A stretch of DNA of 64,000 nucleotides from an uncultured Oscillospiraceae bacterium (GCA_900540595.1 UQGL01000003.1:62001-126000); one strand, 5' to 3'. Numbered from the stretch's first letter, positions 17,166 through 26,258 are shown. A program made the numbers and translations. Notes: generated from the letters alone by a model not told the origin.

Positions 17166-18045
17166 GGTTCAGTGCACCTCCCTTGCGCAGCAGCCTTTGC
17201 AGCGGCGAGGCCTTTTCGGCCTCGGCTTCCTCAGGGGGAACGATCTCCTCCTGCAGCAGATTGAACAGGTTCTGACGGTCCAGGCGGCGGATCAGAACGC
17301 CGTTTTTGGCCATCGAGATAATGCCGGTCTCCTCACTGACAATGACAACGATGGCGTCGGAGTTCTCACTCATGCCAAGACCGGCGCGGTGGCGGGTACC
17401 CATATCCTTGCCCATCTCGAGGTTGTTGGACAGCGGCAGCACGCAGCCGGCCGCAACGATCACACCGTCCCGAATCACGACTGCACCGTCATGCAGGGGC
17501 GTCCCCTCATAGAAGATCGTTCCCAGCATTTCGGGGATCACATCGGCGTGCATCGGCGTGCCGGTGCGGATGATCTCGTCCAGATTGTTGTTGCGCTCAA
17601 GCACCATCAGGGCGCCCGTGCGAGTGTCCGAAAGCTGCTCTGCCGCATCGCAGATCGCAACAACCGCGCTCTGCCATGCACCGCGCAGCGAGGGGTCGCT
17701 GCGCCGATTGCCGAGCATCAGGTTGGCCCACATCGTGCTTTGGCCCATCCGCTCCAGCGTGCGGCGCAGCTCCGGCTGGAAGATGACCACCGCAGCCATA
17801 AAGCCGATGGTGATGACATTGTTCAGCGCCCATGTGACGGTCTTTAGGTTCAGCATAACCGCCAGACCGTAGAACACCAGAATCAGAAGGATGCCTTTGA
17901 CAAGCTGGCCCGCGCGGGATTTGCGGGCGAACTGCAAAAGCTGGTAAAACACAAACGATATGATCAGGATGTCCAGCGTGTCGGACAGCGGGTCAAAGGT
18001 GCGCAAACTGCTTAAAATAGCGTTGAGCGTCTGGTTGGGCAGCAT
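17149..18045 (-). CDS. cdaA: Diadenylate cyclase CdaA
   Basis: A 298-residue membrane diadenylate cyclase. Three hydrophobic helices in the first 90 residues precede the DAC domain with the catalytic GTPLHDGAVVIRDG and the ATP-contacting RHRAGLGMSE. It condenses two ATP to c-di-AMP, which controls potassium and osmolyte balance and wall homeostasis. The C-terminus after the DAC fold is short and charged. It is coupled to cdaR downstream; ispDF lies upstream on the same strand. Confidence 0.95.
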   Translation of the reverse strand: MLPNQTLNAILSSLRTFDPLSDTLDILIISFVFYQLLQFARKSRAGQLVKGILLILVFYGLAVMLNLKTVTWALNNVITIGFMAAVVIFQPELRRTLERMGQSTMWANLMLGNRRSDPSLRGAWQSAVVAICDAAEQLSDTRTGALMVLERNNNLDEIIRTGTPMHADVIPEMLGTIFYEGTPLHDGAVVIRDGVIVAAGCVLPLSNNLEMGKDMGTRHRAGLGMSENSDAIVVIVSEETGIISMAKNGVLIRRLDRQNLFNLLQEEIVPPEEAEAEKASPLQRLLRKGGALNHGKPE

Positions 18046-18083
18046 GGTTGCCGCGTCCCCCTTTCCGGGTCAGGATGATGGTT

Positions 18084-19220
18084 TCACTCGATCAGTGCAA
18101 CGGCGTGGGCGGCAATGCCAAGACCCTCGCCGGTAAAGCCGAGATGCTCCTCGGTCGTGGCCTTGACGCTGACGGCGTCCACCGGCAGACCGAAGGCATC
18201 GGCAATCTTCTCGCGCATTGCGAGGATGTGGGGGGCCAGCTTCGGGCGCTGGCAAAGAATCGTTGCATCAATGTTGCCGACCCTGTAACCGTGGGCGGCG
18301 ATGATCTTTGCCACCTCGCGGGTCAGCTGCAGCGAGTCCGCACCCTTGTAGGCGGGGTCGTTGTCGGGGAAATGCTGACCGATGTCCCCCAGCGCCGCCG
18401 CACCCAGCACGGCATCCATGACCGCGTGCAGCAGCACATCGGCATCGGAATGACCCAGCAGGCCCTTTTCAAACGGGATCTCAACGCCGCCCAGAATGAG
18501 CTTGCGGTCCTCTACTAAGCGGTGAACATCATATCCGTGGCCAATGCGCATGGTTTTCTCCTTTTGTAGATCCTCTTTGGTGGTGATCTTGTAGTTGGCG
18601 TAATCGCCCTCGGTCAGGGTGACGGGCAGGCCCGCCAGCTCAAACAGGCTGCAATCATCGGTGACAAGGCTTGCCTTTTCGCCGGTAACTGCCGACAGCG
18701 CCTGCAGATACAGGCTGCGGCGGAAGCACTGCGGCGTCTGCACGGCATAGAGCGATGCGCGGTCGGGCGTTGCAGCTACACGGCCTGCCCCGTCCGCGAT
18801 CTTGATGGTATCCTTGACAGGCACGGCGGGTGCCGCCGCGCCGTCAGCTGCCGCAGCCGTCAGCACGGCCGTGATGACCGCCTCGCTGACGAAGGGGCGG
18901 GCAGCGTCATGGATGGCAACCAACTCCCCCTCTGCTGCAGCAAGGCCGCTGCGCACACTGTCGGCGCGGGTCGCACCGCCCTGCACGACCGTGCAGGGCT
19001 TTGTGCAGCGGGCCGCAATGGCCTCACACTCCGTCCGGTTGCCGCCGCAGACCAGCACAAGCCCGGTGACTGCCGGATGCGCCGCCAGAGCATCACAGCT
19101 TGTCTGCAAAACGGAACGGCCGTCCGGCAGACGAAAGCTGAGCTTGTCAAATCCCATCCGGCGGGACGCCCCCGCAGCCACCACAATGGCAGTCACGGCA
19201 GGCAGATTCATTTCTTTCAT
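18084..19220 (-). CDS. ispDF: Bifunctional IspD-IspF (MEP cytidylyltransferase / MECDP synthase)
   Basis: A 378-residue fusion. Residues about 1-222 are IspD ([35 protein letters not shown]) and about 223-378 are IspF ([50 protein letters not shown] end). It would do the third and fifth steps of the MEP pathway; the fourth enzyme IspE is not in the window. IspF keeps its own Met after the linker KEDLQKEKT. Start chosen at ATG 19220 with AGGGGG ten bases upstream; a GTG at 19226 is possible. Confidence 0.95.
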   Translation of the reverse strand: MKEMNLPAVTAIVVAAGASRRMGFDKLSFRLPDGRSVLQTSCDALAAHPAVTGLVLVCGGNRTECEAIAARCTKPCTVVQGGATRADSVRSGLAAAEGELVAIHDAARPFVSEAVITAVLTAAAADGAAAPAVPVKDTIKIADGAGRVAATPDRASLYAVQTPQCFRRSLYLQALSAVTGEKASLVTDDCSLFELAGLPVTLTEGDYANYKITTKEDLQKEKTMRIGHGYDVHRLVEDRKLILGGVEIPFEKGLLGHSDADVLLHAVMDAVLGAAALGDIGQHFPDNDPAYKGADSLQLTREVAKIIAAHGYRVGNIDATILCQRPKLAPHILAMREKIADAFGLPVDAVSVKATTEEHLGFTGEGLGIAAHAVALIE

Positions 19221-19243
19221 GGGCACACTGCCCCCTTTACCTA

Positions 19244-19263
19244 TGTATAATAAATATTATACA
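19244..19263. promoter_or_regulatory. Perfect 8-4-8 palindrome over the ispDF promoter region
   Basis: TGTATAAT (19244-19251), AAAT, ATTATACA (19256-19263). The right arm provides TATAAT on the minus strand, a perfect -10 for ispDF with its start point about 29 bases before the ATG. No good -35 is seen. It may be an operator or just a symmetrical -10. Confidence 0.5.
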
Positions 19264-19351
19264 GGGTTATACCAAAAAAATCCACTAAAATCCAGATGAT
19301 TTTTTGTGTAGAACGAAAAAATCCCGCCGGGTGGGAAAACTGCGATTTTTG

Positions 19352-19380
19352 TTGCCAACCGCGCAACGAAACGGTATAAT
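19352..19380 (+). promoter_or_regulatory. Sigma-A-type promoter for the gene at 19410
   Basis: -35 TTGCCA (19352-19357), 17-bp spacer, -10 TATAAT (19375-19380). The leader is short (about 22 bases) and contains the AAGGAGGG ribosome site. Confidence 0.75.
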
Positions 19381-19409
19381 AAAGCCAAGACAAACAAGGA
19401 GGGCACGCC

Positions 19410-19802
19410 ATGACTGCCAACGCTGCCGATTTTGCCGGGTCCGGATGCGGACGCCGCTATGAAAAAGAACTTGAGACCCACTTCCGCGATTGCCTGCTGT
19501 TCTATCTGGACGGGCGCATTCGCTTTGAGCGGTACTGCTACGGCGAGGCTGCCTGCCTCGTGTTCAGCGTGTGGGCCCACGGCTTTGACGCCGATGGAAA
19601 AATTTTGTGGGACCGCGAGCCGGAGTTTGAAAGCCAGCAAAAAGCGATCCCCCGCGTGCTGACCGACATCCGCGCCGAGGACGGCGCCTTGCAGTTTGAC
19701 GGTGCATTTAAGCATTACGTCCAGACCGAGGAATTTGCCGAGGACAAGGCGAATGGGTATGGCAAGTGGAAGGTATTCTGGCTGAAGAGAAAGAGGAAAT
19801 AA
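19410..19802 (+). CDS. Hypothetical protein, 130 aa
   Basis: A soluble, mixed alpha/beta protein with no signal peptide or membrane helix and a high content of aromatic and charged residues (FRDCLLFYLDGRIRFERYCY; YGKWKVFWLKRKRK at the end). I do not recognise a family. It has a good promoter, a strong AAGGAGGG ribosome site six bases before the ATG and its own terminator, so it is a real monocistronic gene, flanked by ispDF and the nucleoside operon, both on the other strand. Confidence 0.75.
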   Translation: MTANAADFAGSGCGRRYEKELETHFRDCLLFYLDGRIRFERYCYGEAACLVFSVWAHGFDADGKILWDREPEFESQQKAIPRVLTDIRAEDGALQFDGAFKHYVQTEEFAEDKANGYGKWKVFWLKRKRK

Positions 19803-19841
19803 AAAATTCCTGCAACGCAGAAAACGTTGCAGGATTTTTTT
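19801..19841. terminator. Bidirectional intrinsic terminator
   Basis: TCCTGCAACG (19808-19817) pairs with CGTTGCAGGA (19825-19834) with an A-run to the left and seven T to the right. It serves both the hypothetical gene (plus) and the nucleoside phosphorylase (minus), which converge here. Confidence 0.9.
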
Positions 19842-19868
19842 GTTGTTTGTGAGGAAGGGATTTTCAAT

Positions 19869-21191
19869 TTAGAATTTCTCTACCCCTTCACTGGTAACGC
19901 GGGCGTAGATCAGCGGCGGGACGGTGGGCTTTTCGTCACGGATGACAAGGCCGCCGCGATACATTTCCTCGGCTGCGGCAAACAGGCTTTCGTCATCGGC
20001 GTAGAGGGTGCAGATGCTCTCCCCTGCGCTGACATGATCGCCCAGCTTTTTGTGCATCGTGATGCCTGCGGCAAAGTCGATGCTGTCCTCCTTCTTGATG
20101 CGGCCCGCACCCAGCAGGACGCTGGCATTGCCGATGCGCTCGACATCGTTTTTGTAAATGTATCCATCGGCGGGGGCGGTCAGCTCATAGCTGAATTTTG
20201 CCTTGCGGAATTTGTCGGCATCCCGCAGCACGCTGATGTCACCGCCCTGCGCGGCAAACATCTGGCAGCACTTTTCAAAAGCGGAGCCGTCGGCGATGAC
20301 GCTCTCGGCCAGCCTGCGGCAGGTCGGCATATCGCCCTTGCCCGCCAGCACCAGCATGTTGCTTGCCAATTGCAGGCAGACCTCGGTCAGATCGGCGGGG
20401 CCTTTGCCCTGCAGGACGGCCATGCTCTCGGCTACTTCAAGCGAGTTGCCGATGTTTCTGCCCAGCGGCTTGTCCATATCGGTGATCAGCGCGGCGACCT
20501 TGCGGCCGTGCGCCGTGCCGATTGCGACCATCTGGCGCGCCAACTCAAGGGCGCTGTCCAGATCCTTCATGAAGGCGCCGTCCCCCATCGTCACATCGAG
20601 CAAAATGGCGTCTGAACCGGCCGCGAGCTTTTTGGACATGATGGAGGATGCGATCAGCGGAATACAGCCGACCGTGGCGGTCACATCGCGCAGGGCGTAG
20701 ATCTTTTTGTCAGCCGCAGCGATCTTGCCGCTCTGTCCGATAACCGAAATACCGATCTCATTGACCTGCTTGAAAAACTCCTCCTGTGTCAGGCTGGTGC
20801 GGGTGCCGGGCACTGCTTCCATCTTGTCGATGGTGCCGCCGGTGTGGCCCAGCCCGCGCCCGCTCATCTTGGCGATCTTGACGCCGCAGGCCGCCACGAT
20901 GGGCGCAATGACGAGCGTGGTCTTGTCCCCCACGCCGCCGGTGGAGTGCTTGTCCGCCTTGATGCCCGCGATGGCGGACAGATCGACCATATCGCCGGAG
21001 CGGGCCATGACATCGGTCAGTACGGCAGTCTCCTCATCGGTCATGCCGCGCAGATAGATGGCCATGAGCAGCGCCGACATCTGGTAGTCGGGCACATCCC
21101 CGGCCACATAGCCGTTGACCGCAAAGGAAAGCTCCTCACGGTTCAGCGTGCCGCCATCGCGTTTTTTGGCGATAATATCATACATTCGCAT
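19869..21191 (-). CDS. pdp: Pyrimidine-nucleoside phosphorylase
   Basis: A 440-residue phosphorylase of the Pdp/DeoA family: KADKHSTGGVGDKTTLVIAP (phosphate-binding signature, about 80-99), SGRGLGHTGGTIDKMEA, and the C-terminal PYNP domain ending in YARVTSEGVEKF. It cleaves uridine/thymidine to base and (deoxy)ribose 1-phosphate. It is the last gene of the nucleoside uptake and salvage cluster; a strong hairpin lies between it and the permease gene, so its expression may be partly uncoupled. Confidence 0.95.
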   Translation of the reverse strand: MRMYDIIAKKRDGGTLNREELSFAVNGYVAGDVPDYQMSALLMAIYLRGMTDEETAVLTDVMARSGDMVDLSAIAGIKADKHSTGGVGDKTTLVIAPIVAACGVKIAKMSGRGLGHTGGTIDKMEAVPGTRTSLTQEEFFKQVNEIGISVIGQSGKIAAADKKIYALRDVTATVGCIPLIASSIMSKKLAAGSDAILLDVTMGDGAFMKDLDSALELARQMVAIGTAHGRKVAALITDMDKPLGRNIGNSLEVAESMAVLQGKGPADLTEVCLQLASNMLVLAGKGDMPTCRRLAESVIADGSAFEKCCQMFAAQGGDISVLRDADKFRKAKFSYELTAPADGYIYKNDVERIGNASVLLGAGRIKKEDSIDFAAGITMHKKLGDHVSAGESICTLYADDESLFAAAEEMYRGGLVIRDEKPTVPPLIYARVTSEGVEKF

Positions 21192-21206
21192 AAGCTTGTC
21201 TCCTTC

Positions 21207-21250
21207 AAAAAAGCACAGGCCGCCCGGCTGCAGGCGTCGGGCGGCCTGTG
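21207..21250 (-). terminator. Intrinsic terminator between nupQ and pdp
   Basis: CACAGGCCGCCCG (21214-21226) pairs with CGGGCGGCCTGTG (21238-21250); on the minus strand it is followed by CTTTTTT. A 13-bp perfect stem. It would end most ABC-operon transcripts before pdp. Confidence 0.85.
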
Positions 21251-21261
21251 TATCGTTTGTA

Positions 21262-22254
21262 TCAGCGGCTGCCCTTATCGTAGGGGATACCCTCGGCCTT
21301 GGGGGCCTGAGAGTTTTTGGAGGTAAAGATCAGCACGATCATCGTGACGATATACGGCAGCATCTGGTAGAAGTTGGAGATTTCCTTGACACCCTCAAAC
21401 TTCGGCAGGAAGGACAGCGACGACGAGTAGGCCGCAATGACCTTGAACAGTGCGAAGAAGAGCGACGAGGCCAGAATCGGGAATGGTTTCCAGTTGCCGA
21501 AGATCATGACAGCCAGCGCCAGGAAGCCGTAGCCGCCGACATCGGAGTTGAAGCCGGAGCCGGCCGCCACCGTGTAGGCCAGACCGCCGACGCCGCCAAG
21601 GAAGCCGGAGATCAGCACGCCGGCATAGCGCATCTTGTAGACATTGATGCCCACAGAATCCGCCGCCTGAGGATGCTCGCCGCAGGCGCGCAGACGCAGG
21701 CCGAAGCGGGTCTTGTACATCACAATGTAGGCTGCGATGAACAGAACGATGGCCACCGGGGTCGTTAGATAGAAATACTTGAAGATGAGGTTGTTCCAGA
21801 AGCTGGGGCCGTCCACCGGGGCAAGGCCGAAGGTATCGCGGGTAATGCGCACCCAGCTGGGGATCGAGATAGTGGTCAGGCCCTGACCCTGAATCGCCCA
21901 AGTCATAACAACGGCGAAGGCGGGCGCAAACTGGTTCAGGGCCGTGCCGCCGATGGTCTGGTCGGCCTTCAGGTTGATGGCCGCGAAGCCCAGCAACAGT
22001 GAGAAGATCATGCCCGTGACGCCCGCCACAAGGATGGCGATGAGCATGGAAATCTGCGGGTGCGCGGAACCGAAGCCGCTCTGGTCAAGCCCTTGCAGCG
22101 TAAAGCAGGCGAACAGCGCACCAATGATCATCATGCCTTCCAGCGCGATGTTGATGACGCCGGAATGCTCGCTGAACATACCGCCCAGCGCGACGAGCAG
22201 CAGCGGCACCGCAAACAGGATCGTCAGACTGATAATGTTGGCAGCGATCATCAT
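21262..22254 (-). CDS. nupQ: Nucleoside ABC transporter permease (NupQ-like)
   Basis: A 330-residue permease of the BPD_transp_2 family with about nine to ten hydrophobic helices and the family's cytoplasmic loop RFGLRLRACGEHPQAADSVG that contacts the ATPase. It resembles Bacillus NupQ (YufQ), the second permease of the guanosine/purine nucleoside importer. It overlaps nupP by 4 nt (ATGA). Partners are NupP, the duplicated ATPase NupO and the BMP lipoproteins encoded upstream. Confidence 0.9.
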   Translation of the reverse strand: MMIAANIISLTILFAVPLLLVALGGMFSEHSGVINIALEGMMIIGALFACFTLQGLDQSGFGSAHPQISMLIAILVAGVTGMIFSLLLGFAAINLKADQTIGGTALNQFAPAFAVVMTWAIQGQGLTTISIPSWVRITRDTFGLAPVDGPSFWNNLIFKYFYLTTPVAIVLFIAAYIVMYKTRFGLRLRACGEHPQAADSVGINVYKMRYAGVLISGFLGGVGGLAYTVAAGSGFNSDVGGYGFLALAVMIFGNWKPFPILASSLFFALFKVIAAYSSSLSFLPKFEGVKEISNFYQMLPYIVTMIVLIFTSKNSQAPKAEGIPYDKGSR

Positions 22255-23366
22255 TTGGCAGCGCCCCCTTTCTCTTTGCGGCCGGAGACTGCCTTGGCGA
22301 TCACGCCGCGCATCAGCAGCGCAAAGGCCGCCAGATAGATGATGACAGCGATCACGATGTCGATGGTCTCCGAGGAGTAGGCGGGCTGCATGGCCGCGCC
22401 GCCGACCTGAATATAGCTGATGAAAAGCGCCGAGAAGATCGTGCCGATGGGGTTGGAGCTGGCCAGCAGCGCCACGGGAATGCCGTTGAAGCCCATGCCC
22501 AGAATGGATTTTTCCAGCACATACTGGCCCGTACCGGCCAGATAGTAGATGCCGCCGCCGATGCCGGACAGCGCACCCGAAATGACCATAGAAAGCACGA
22601 TGTTGCGCTTGGAGTTGATGCCCGCATACTGGGCGGCATCCCGGCTGAGGCCGCAGGCCTTCAGCTCATAGCCAAAGGTGGTCTTTTGCAGCACGACCCA
22701 GACGAGAACAGCAAAAACAATCGTAATGATGATAGAAATGTTGATCCAGCTCGAATTGCCGAACAGTGCGGCAAACGGCCCCTTGGGCAGGATAGCCCCG
22801 GGGTTTGCAGCGGACAGCGCCGCCGTGCGGTCCGAGTTGGACGCGCCCCAGGCAGAAGCCAGCATAGTGGGGGTGTTGGCCAGCAGCAGGTTCACAAGGT
22901 ACATGCCGATCCAGTTGAACATGATGGCGGTGATGACCTCGTTGACATTGAAGTACGCCTTGAACAGGCCCGGGAAGACGCCCCAGATCGCACCGCCGAC
23001 AGCGCCCGCCAGCAGGCAGACGAACCACGGCATCTGGAATTGAATGGCACACAGCAGTGCGAAGAATGCGCCCATCGTATACTGACCGGACGCGCCGATG
23101 TTGAACAGGCCGGTCTTGAAGGCAAAGCCGACCGACAGGCCGCACATCATCAGCGGCGCTGCCTGATACAGCACCTTGCCCAGCTTGTCCATGCTGGAAA
23201 AGCCGGTCGTCATCATGGCTTTCATGCCGCCAAGCGAAGCGCCGGGGTTCAGCAACACCAGCAACACAAAGCCCAGCACCAGACCGATGATGATGGACAA
23301 AAGGCTTGCCAGCACGCCTACTACAGCGGGGTGCTGCAAAAGCGGCCGTTTATTCTGTTTACTCAT
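22251..23366 (-). CDS. nupP: Nucleoside ABC transporter permease (NupP-like)
   Basis: A 371-residue permease, eight to ten membrane helices, with the loop FGYELKACGLSRDAAQYAGI matching the coupling loop of NupQ. It corresponds to Bacillus NupP. It overlaps nupO and nupQ by 4 nt on each side, so the three are tightly co-translated. Confidence 0.9.
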   Translation of the reverse strand: MSKQNKRPLLQHPAVVGVLASLLSIIIGLVLGFVLLVLLNPGASLGGMKAMMTTGFSSMDKLGKVLYQAAPLMMCGLSVGFAFKTGLFNIGASGQYTMGAFFALLCAIQFQMPWFVCLLAGAVGGAIWGVFPGLFKAYFNVNEVITAIMFNWIGMYLVNLLLANTPTMLASAWGASNSDRTAALSAANPGAILPKGPFAALFGNSSWINISIIITIVFAVLVWVVLQKTTFGYELKACGLSRDAAQYAGINSKRNIVLSMVISGALSGIGGGIYYLAGTGQYVLEKSILGMGFNGIPVALLASSNPIGTIFSALFISYIQVGGAAMQPAYSSETIDIVIAVIIYLAAFALLMRGVIAKAVSGRKEKGGAAK

Positions 23367-24901
23367 GCTTTCGCCTCCCCTTGCTTCTTCGCGCCGGCCA
23401 TATACAGACCCAACTCCTCGACGGTGGTCTTGCGCGGGTCAAATTCGCCGACGATCTCGCCCTCATAAATCACAAGGATGCGGTCGGACAGGTTCATGAC
23501 CTCGTCCAGCTCCAGACTGACGAGCAGGACCGCACGGCCCCTGTCGCGCTCGGCCACGATCTGCTTGTGGATATACTCGATCGCGCCGACGTCAAGGCCG
23601 CGGGTGGGCTGCACGGCAACGAGCAGCTGCGGGTCCTTATCGACCTCGCGGGCGATGATGGCCTTCTGCTGGTTGCCGCCCGACATACTGCGGGCGATGG
23701 TGGCAGGGCCCTGACCACTGCGCACATCGTACTGCTTGATGAGCCGCTCGGCATAGTCGAGGACGGCCCCCTTCTTAATAAAGCCGTGGTTCTGGAACTC
23801 CGGCTGCCAGTAGCGCTGCAGGACCATATTGTCAGCCAGCGTATAGTCCAGCACCAGACCGTGCTTATGGCGATCCTCGGGAATATGGCTCATGCCGGCC
23901 TTGGAGCGCTCACGGATGGGTGCATTCGTGATGTCCCTGCCCTCCAGCCTGATCGTGCCGCCGGTCGGCTTTTCCAGTCCCGTGATGCCGTAGATCAGCT
24001 CGCTCTGGCCGTTGCCGTCAATACCGGCGATGCAGACAATCTCGCCCGCGCGGACATTGAAGCTGACGCCGCGCACGGCGTTATTCTTGTGTACCTTGCT
24101 GGGCACTACGAGGTTCTCCACCTCAAGAATCGGCTTGCCCGGCTCGCTGGGCTTTTTCTCAACGGCGAACTGCACATCGCGGCCGACCATCATCTTGGAC
24201 AACTCTTCCTTGGTGGTGTCCTTGATGTCTACCGTACCGATATACTTGCCCTTGCGCAGGACGCTGCAGCGGTCGGACACAGCCATGATCTCGTTAAGCT
24301 TATGGGTGATGAAGAGGATGCTCTTGCCCTCTGCCTTGAAGCCGCGCATGATCTCCATCAGCTCATCGATCTCCTGCGGGGTCAAAACAGCCGTAGGCTC
24401 ATCGAAAATCAGAATTTCATTGTCGCGGTAAAGCATTTTCAGGATCTCGACACGCTGCTGCATGCCGACCGAAATATCGCTGACAAGCGCATCGGGATCG
24501 ACCTTCAGGCCGTATTTTTCACTCAGCGCCATGACCTTTTTGCGGGCCTCGTCCTTCTGCAGGAAGCCGTGCTTTGTGTCCTCCACGCCGAGGATGATGT
24601 TATCCAGCACGGTGAAGCATTCCACCAGCTTAAAGTGCTGATGCACCATGCCGATGCCCAGCGCGTTGGCGTCATTCGGGTTGTTGATCTTGACCTCCTG
24701 CCCGTTTTTCTTGATAACACCCTTTTCCGGCTGGTACAGGCCGAACAGCACACTCATCAAGGTGGATTTTCCGGCGCCGTTTTCGCCCAACAGGGCATGG
24801 ATCTCGCCCTTGCGCAGCTGCAGGGTGATATCATCATTTGCTTTGATGCCGGGGAACTCCTTGGTGATGTGCAGCATTTCGATGACATAATTTTCTGTCA
24901 A
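23363..24901 (-). CDS. nupO: Nucleoside ABC transporter ATP-binding protein (NupO-like, two ABC domains)
   Basis: A 512-residue ATPase with two ABC domains in tandem. Domain 1 has LLGENGAGKSTLMS, Q-loop and DEPTAVL; domain 2 has a shortened Walker A (AGIDGNGQSEL) and the signature SGGNQQK, as in sugar/nucleoside importers. It energises NupP/NupQ. The start is a TTG at 24901 giving (M)TENYVIEMLHITKEFPG, aligned to Bacillus NupO, with AAAGGGG ten bases upstream; GTG codons at 24910 and 24940 are alternatives. An 8-4-8 palindrome covers the leader. Confidence 0.93.
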   Translation of the reverse strand: MTENYVIEMLHITKEFPGIKANDDITLQLRKGEIHALLGENGAGKSTLMSVLFGLYQPEKGVIKKNGQEVKINNPNDANALGIGMVHQHFKLVECFTVLDNIILGVEDTKHGFLQKDEARKKVMALSEKYGLKVDPDALVSDISVGMQQRVEILKMLYRDNEILIFDEPTAVLTPQEIDELMEIMRGFKAEGKSILFITHKLNEIMAVSDRCSVLRKGKYIGTVDIKDTTKEELSKMMVGRDVQFAVEKKPSEPGKPILEVENLVVPSKVHKNNAVRGVSFNVRAGEIVCIAGIDGNGQSELIYGITGLEKPTGGTIRLEGRDITNAPIRERSKAGMSHIPEDRHKHGLVLDYTLADNMVLQRYWQPEFQNHGFIKKGAVLDYAERLIKQYDVRSGQGPATIARSMSGGNQQKAIIAREVDKDPQLLVAVQPTRGLDVGAIEYIHKQIVAERDRGRAVLLVSLELDEVMNLSDRILVIYEGEIVGEFDPRKTTVEELGLYMAGAKKQGEAKA

Positions 24902-24921
24902 CCGTTGCACGCCCCTTTCGA

Positions 24922-24941
24922 TGTGTACAGGCTTGTACACA
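24922..24941. promoter_or_regulatory. Operator-like palindrome before nupOPQ
   Basis: TGTGTACA-GGCT-TGTACACA is a perfect 8-bp inverted repeat with a 4-base centre, placed about +8 to +27 from the predicted start point. A third TGTACA word overlaps the -35 (24978-24983). The arrangement suits a repressor binding downstream of the promoter; the regulator is not in the window as far as I can tell. Confidence 0.7.
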
Positions 24942-24955
24942 ATTTAGTACTCTAT

Positions 24956-24984
24956 ATTATACAGAAAATTTCATTTTTGTACAA
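24956..24984 (-). promoter_or_regulatory. Sigma-A-type promoter for nupOPQ
   Basis: Minus strand -35 TTGTAC (24979-24984), 17-bp spacer, -10 TATAAT (24956-24961, perfect). Confidence 0.8.
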
Positions 24985-25068
24985 GAGATTTTGCACAAAA
25001 AGTTGTCACATTATGGTCATTCCATCCGCTTTGCCTGTCAAATCGCGGACAGCCCTGCCCTTATACGC

Positions 25069-25102
25069 AAAAACCGCCCCGTGCGGTAAGGCACGGGGCG
25101 GT
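25069..25102 (-). terminator. Intrinsic terminator after the first BMP gene
   Basis: ACCGCCCCGTGC (25073-25084) pairs with GCACGGGGCGGT (25091-25102), loop GGTAAG, followed on the minus strand by TTTTTGCG. It separates the highly expressed binding protein from the ABC genes. Confidence 0.85.
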
Positions 25103-25124
25103 CAAAAGTCATACTTTTAAGCTA

Positions 25125-26258
25125 TCAGCTCTGATAGTCAACAGTTACATTGGTGACGGCGGGGTGTACATCGACGTCAAAGCTGTCGTCAATGACCAGA
25201 GAGCCGTCCACGATGGCAGCATACATAGCGTCGTACTGCTCCTGCGTGAACTTGGTGAACTTGCTGGTAGACATCGGCAGGCCAACGCAGTTCTCGGCAG
25301 CGCCCAGAACGGCCTGCTTGCCGGCGTAGGCATCGGTAAACTTCCAGCCGTTGTTCAGGGCATCGGTCAGGGCCTCGTTGACAGATTCGGCCAGGCCCTT
25401 CATGGCAGAGGTGACAACGGTGTCGAACCGGCCGGACTGGTCAACGTCAACGCCGATCATCTTGCCGCCGTTGGCCTGAGCAGCAGCGTCGCAGCTCTCG
25501 CAGACAGGGCCGCCGCAGGCAAAGACGACCTCGGTACCCTCGGAGTACCAGCCATCCATCTTGTTCTTGACCTCATCGGTAGCAGCGAAGCCGCCGGAGT
25601 ACCAGTACTTGATGTTGACATCCGTAGCACCGATCTCCTTGGCAGCAGCATCAGCGCCCTGCACGAAGCCGTAGCCGTAACGGATAACAGCGGGAACGGC
25701 CATGCCGCCCAGGAAGCCCAGCTCCTTGTAGCCGTCGTAAACAGCGGCGTAGCCAGCCAGATAACCGGCCTGCTCTTCCTTATAGGTGATCAGCGCGGTG
25801 TTGGAGGTAGGCGCCTTGTCGCCCAGATCAGCGGTGGAAACATCCAGCGCGAGGAACTGAACATCGGGGTACTTGGCCTGAGCCTCAGCGATAGAGGAAC
25901 CGAACAGGTAGCCGGCAACGACGACGGCCTTAGCGCCATCGTTGACAGCGTTGTCCATCTGCTCCAGACGAGCAGCGTCGGAGTCCTCGGTGGGGCGGTA
26001 GTAGTTGGCGTTCAGGCTGTTGGCACTGCAGAAGTCCTGCACGCCCTGCCAGGTGTACTGGTTAAAGGACTGGTCATCAATGTTGCCTACATCGGTAACG
26101 AAAGCAACATCGGTCTTGCTGCCGGAAGTGGAAGCAGCGGCCTCAGAGGTAGCCTCCGTCGTGGTGCTGGCCGTGGAGCTTGCGGGGGTAGAACCGCCGC
26201 AGGCAGCCAGAGAGAGCGCCATGCTGGCAGCCATTACAAAAGCGAGAAACTTTTTCAT
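25125..26258 (-). CDS. nupN: BMP family nucleoside-binding lipoprotein
   Basis: A 377-residue lipoprotein: signal peptide with lipobox LSLAAC (Cys20), a Ser/Thr/Ala-rich tether to about residue 48, then the BMP/PBP1-type domain with DQSFNQYTWQGVQDF, KYPDVQFLALDVS, QAGYLAGYAA and FACGGPVCES. It is the extracellular binding component of the nup nucleoside importer (Bacillus NupN/BmpA role). The ATG at 26258 follows an AAGGAG site; it has its own promoter and terminator. Confidence 0.93.
   Translation of the reverse strand: MKKFLAFVMAASMALSLAACGGSTPASSTASTTTEATSEAAASTSGSKTDVAFVTDVGNIDDQSFNQYTWQGVQDFCSANSLNANYYRPTEDSDAARLEQMDNAVNDGAKAVVVAGYLFGSSIAEAQAKYPDVQFLALDVSTADLGDKAPTSNTALITYKEEQAGYLAGYAAVYDGYKELGFLGGMAVPAVIRYGYGFVQGADAAAKEIGATDVNIKYWYSGGFAATDEVKNKMDGWYSEGTEVVFACGGPVCESCDAAAQANGGKMIGVDVDQSGRFDTVVTSAMKGLAESVNEALTDALNNGWKFTDAYAGKQAVLGAAENCVGLPMSTSKFTKFTQEQYDAMYAAIVDGSLVIDDSFDVDVHPAVTNVTVDYQS

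Noticed and set aside
19257-19715. 152-aa frame on the minus strand overlapping the hypothetical gene
   Set aside because: The plus-strand gene has promoter, AAGGAGGG and terminator; this frame has none and crosses the promoter of ispDF.
24902-25068. Purine or nucleoside riboswitch in the nup leader
   Set aside because: The 5' leader from the predicted start point is under 60 bases, too short for an aptamer, and no aptamer-like core is visible.
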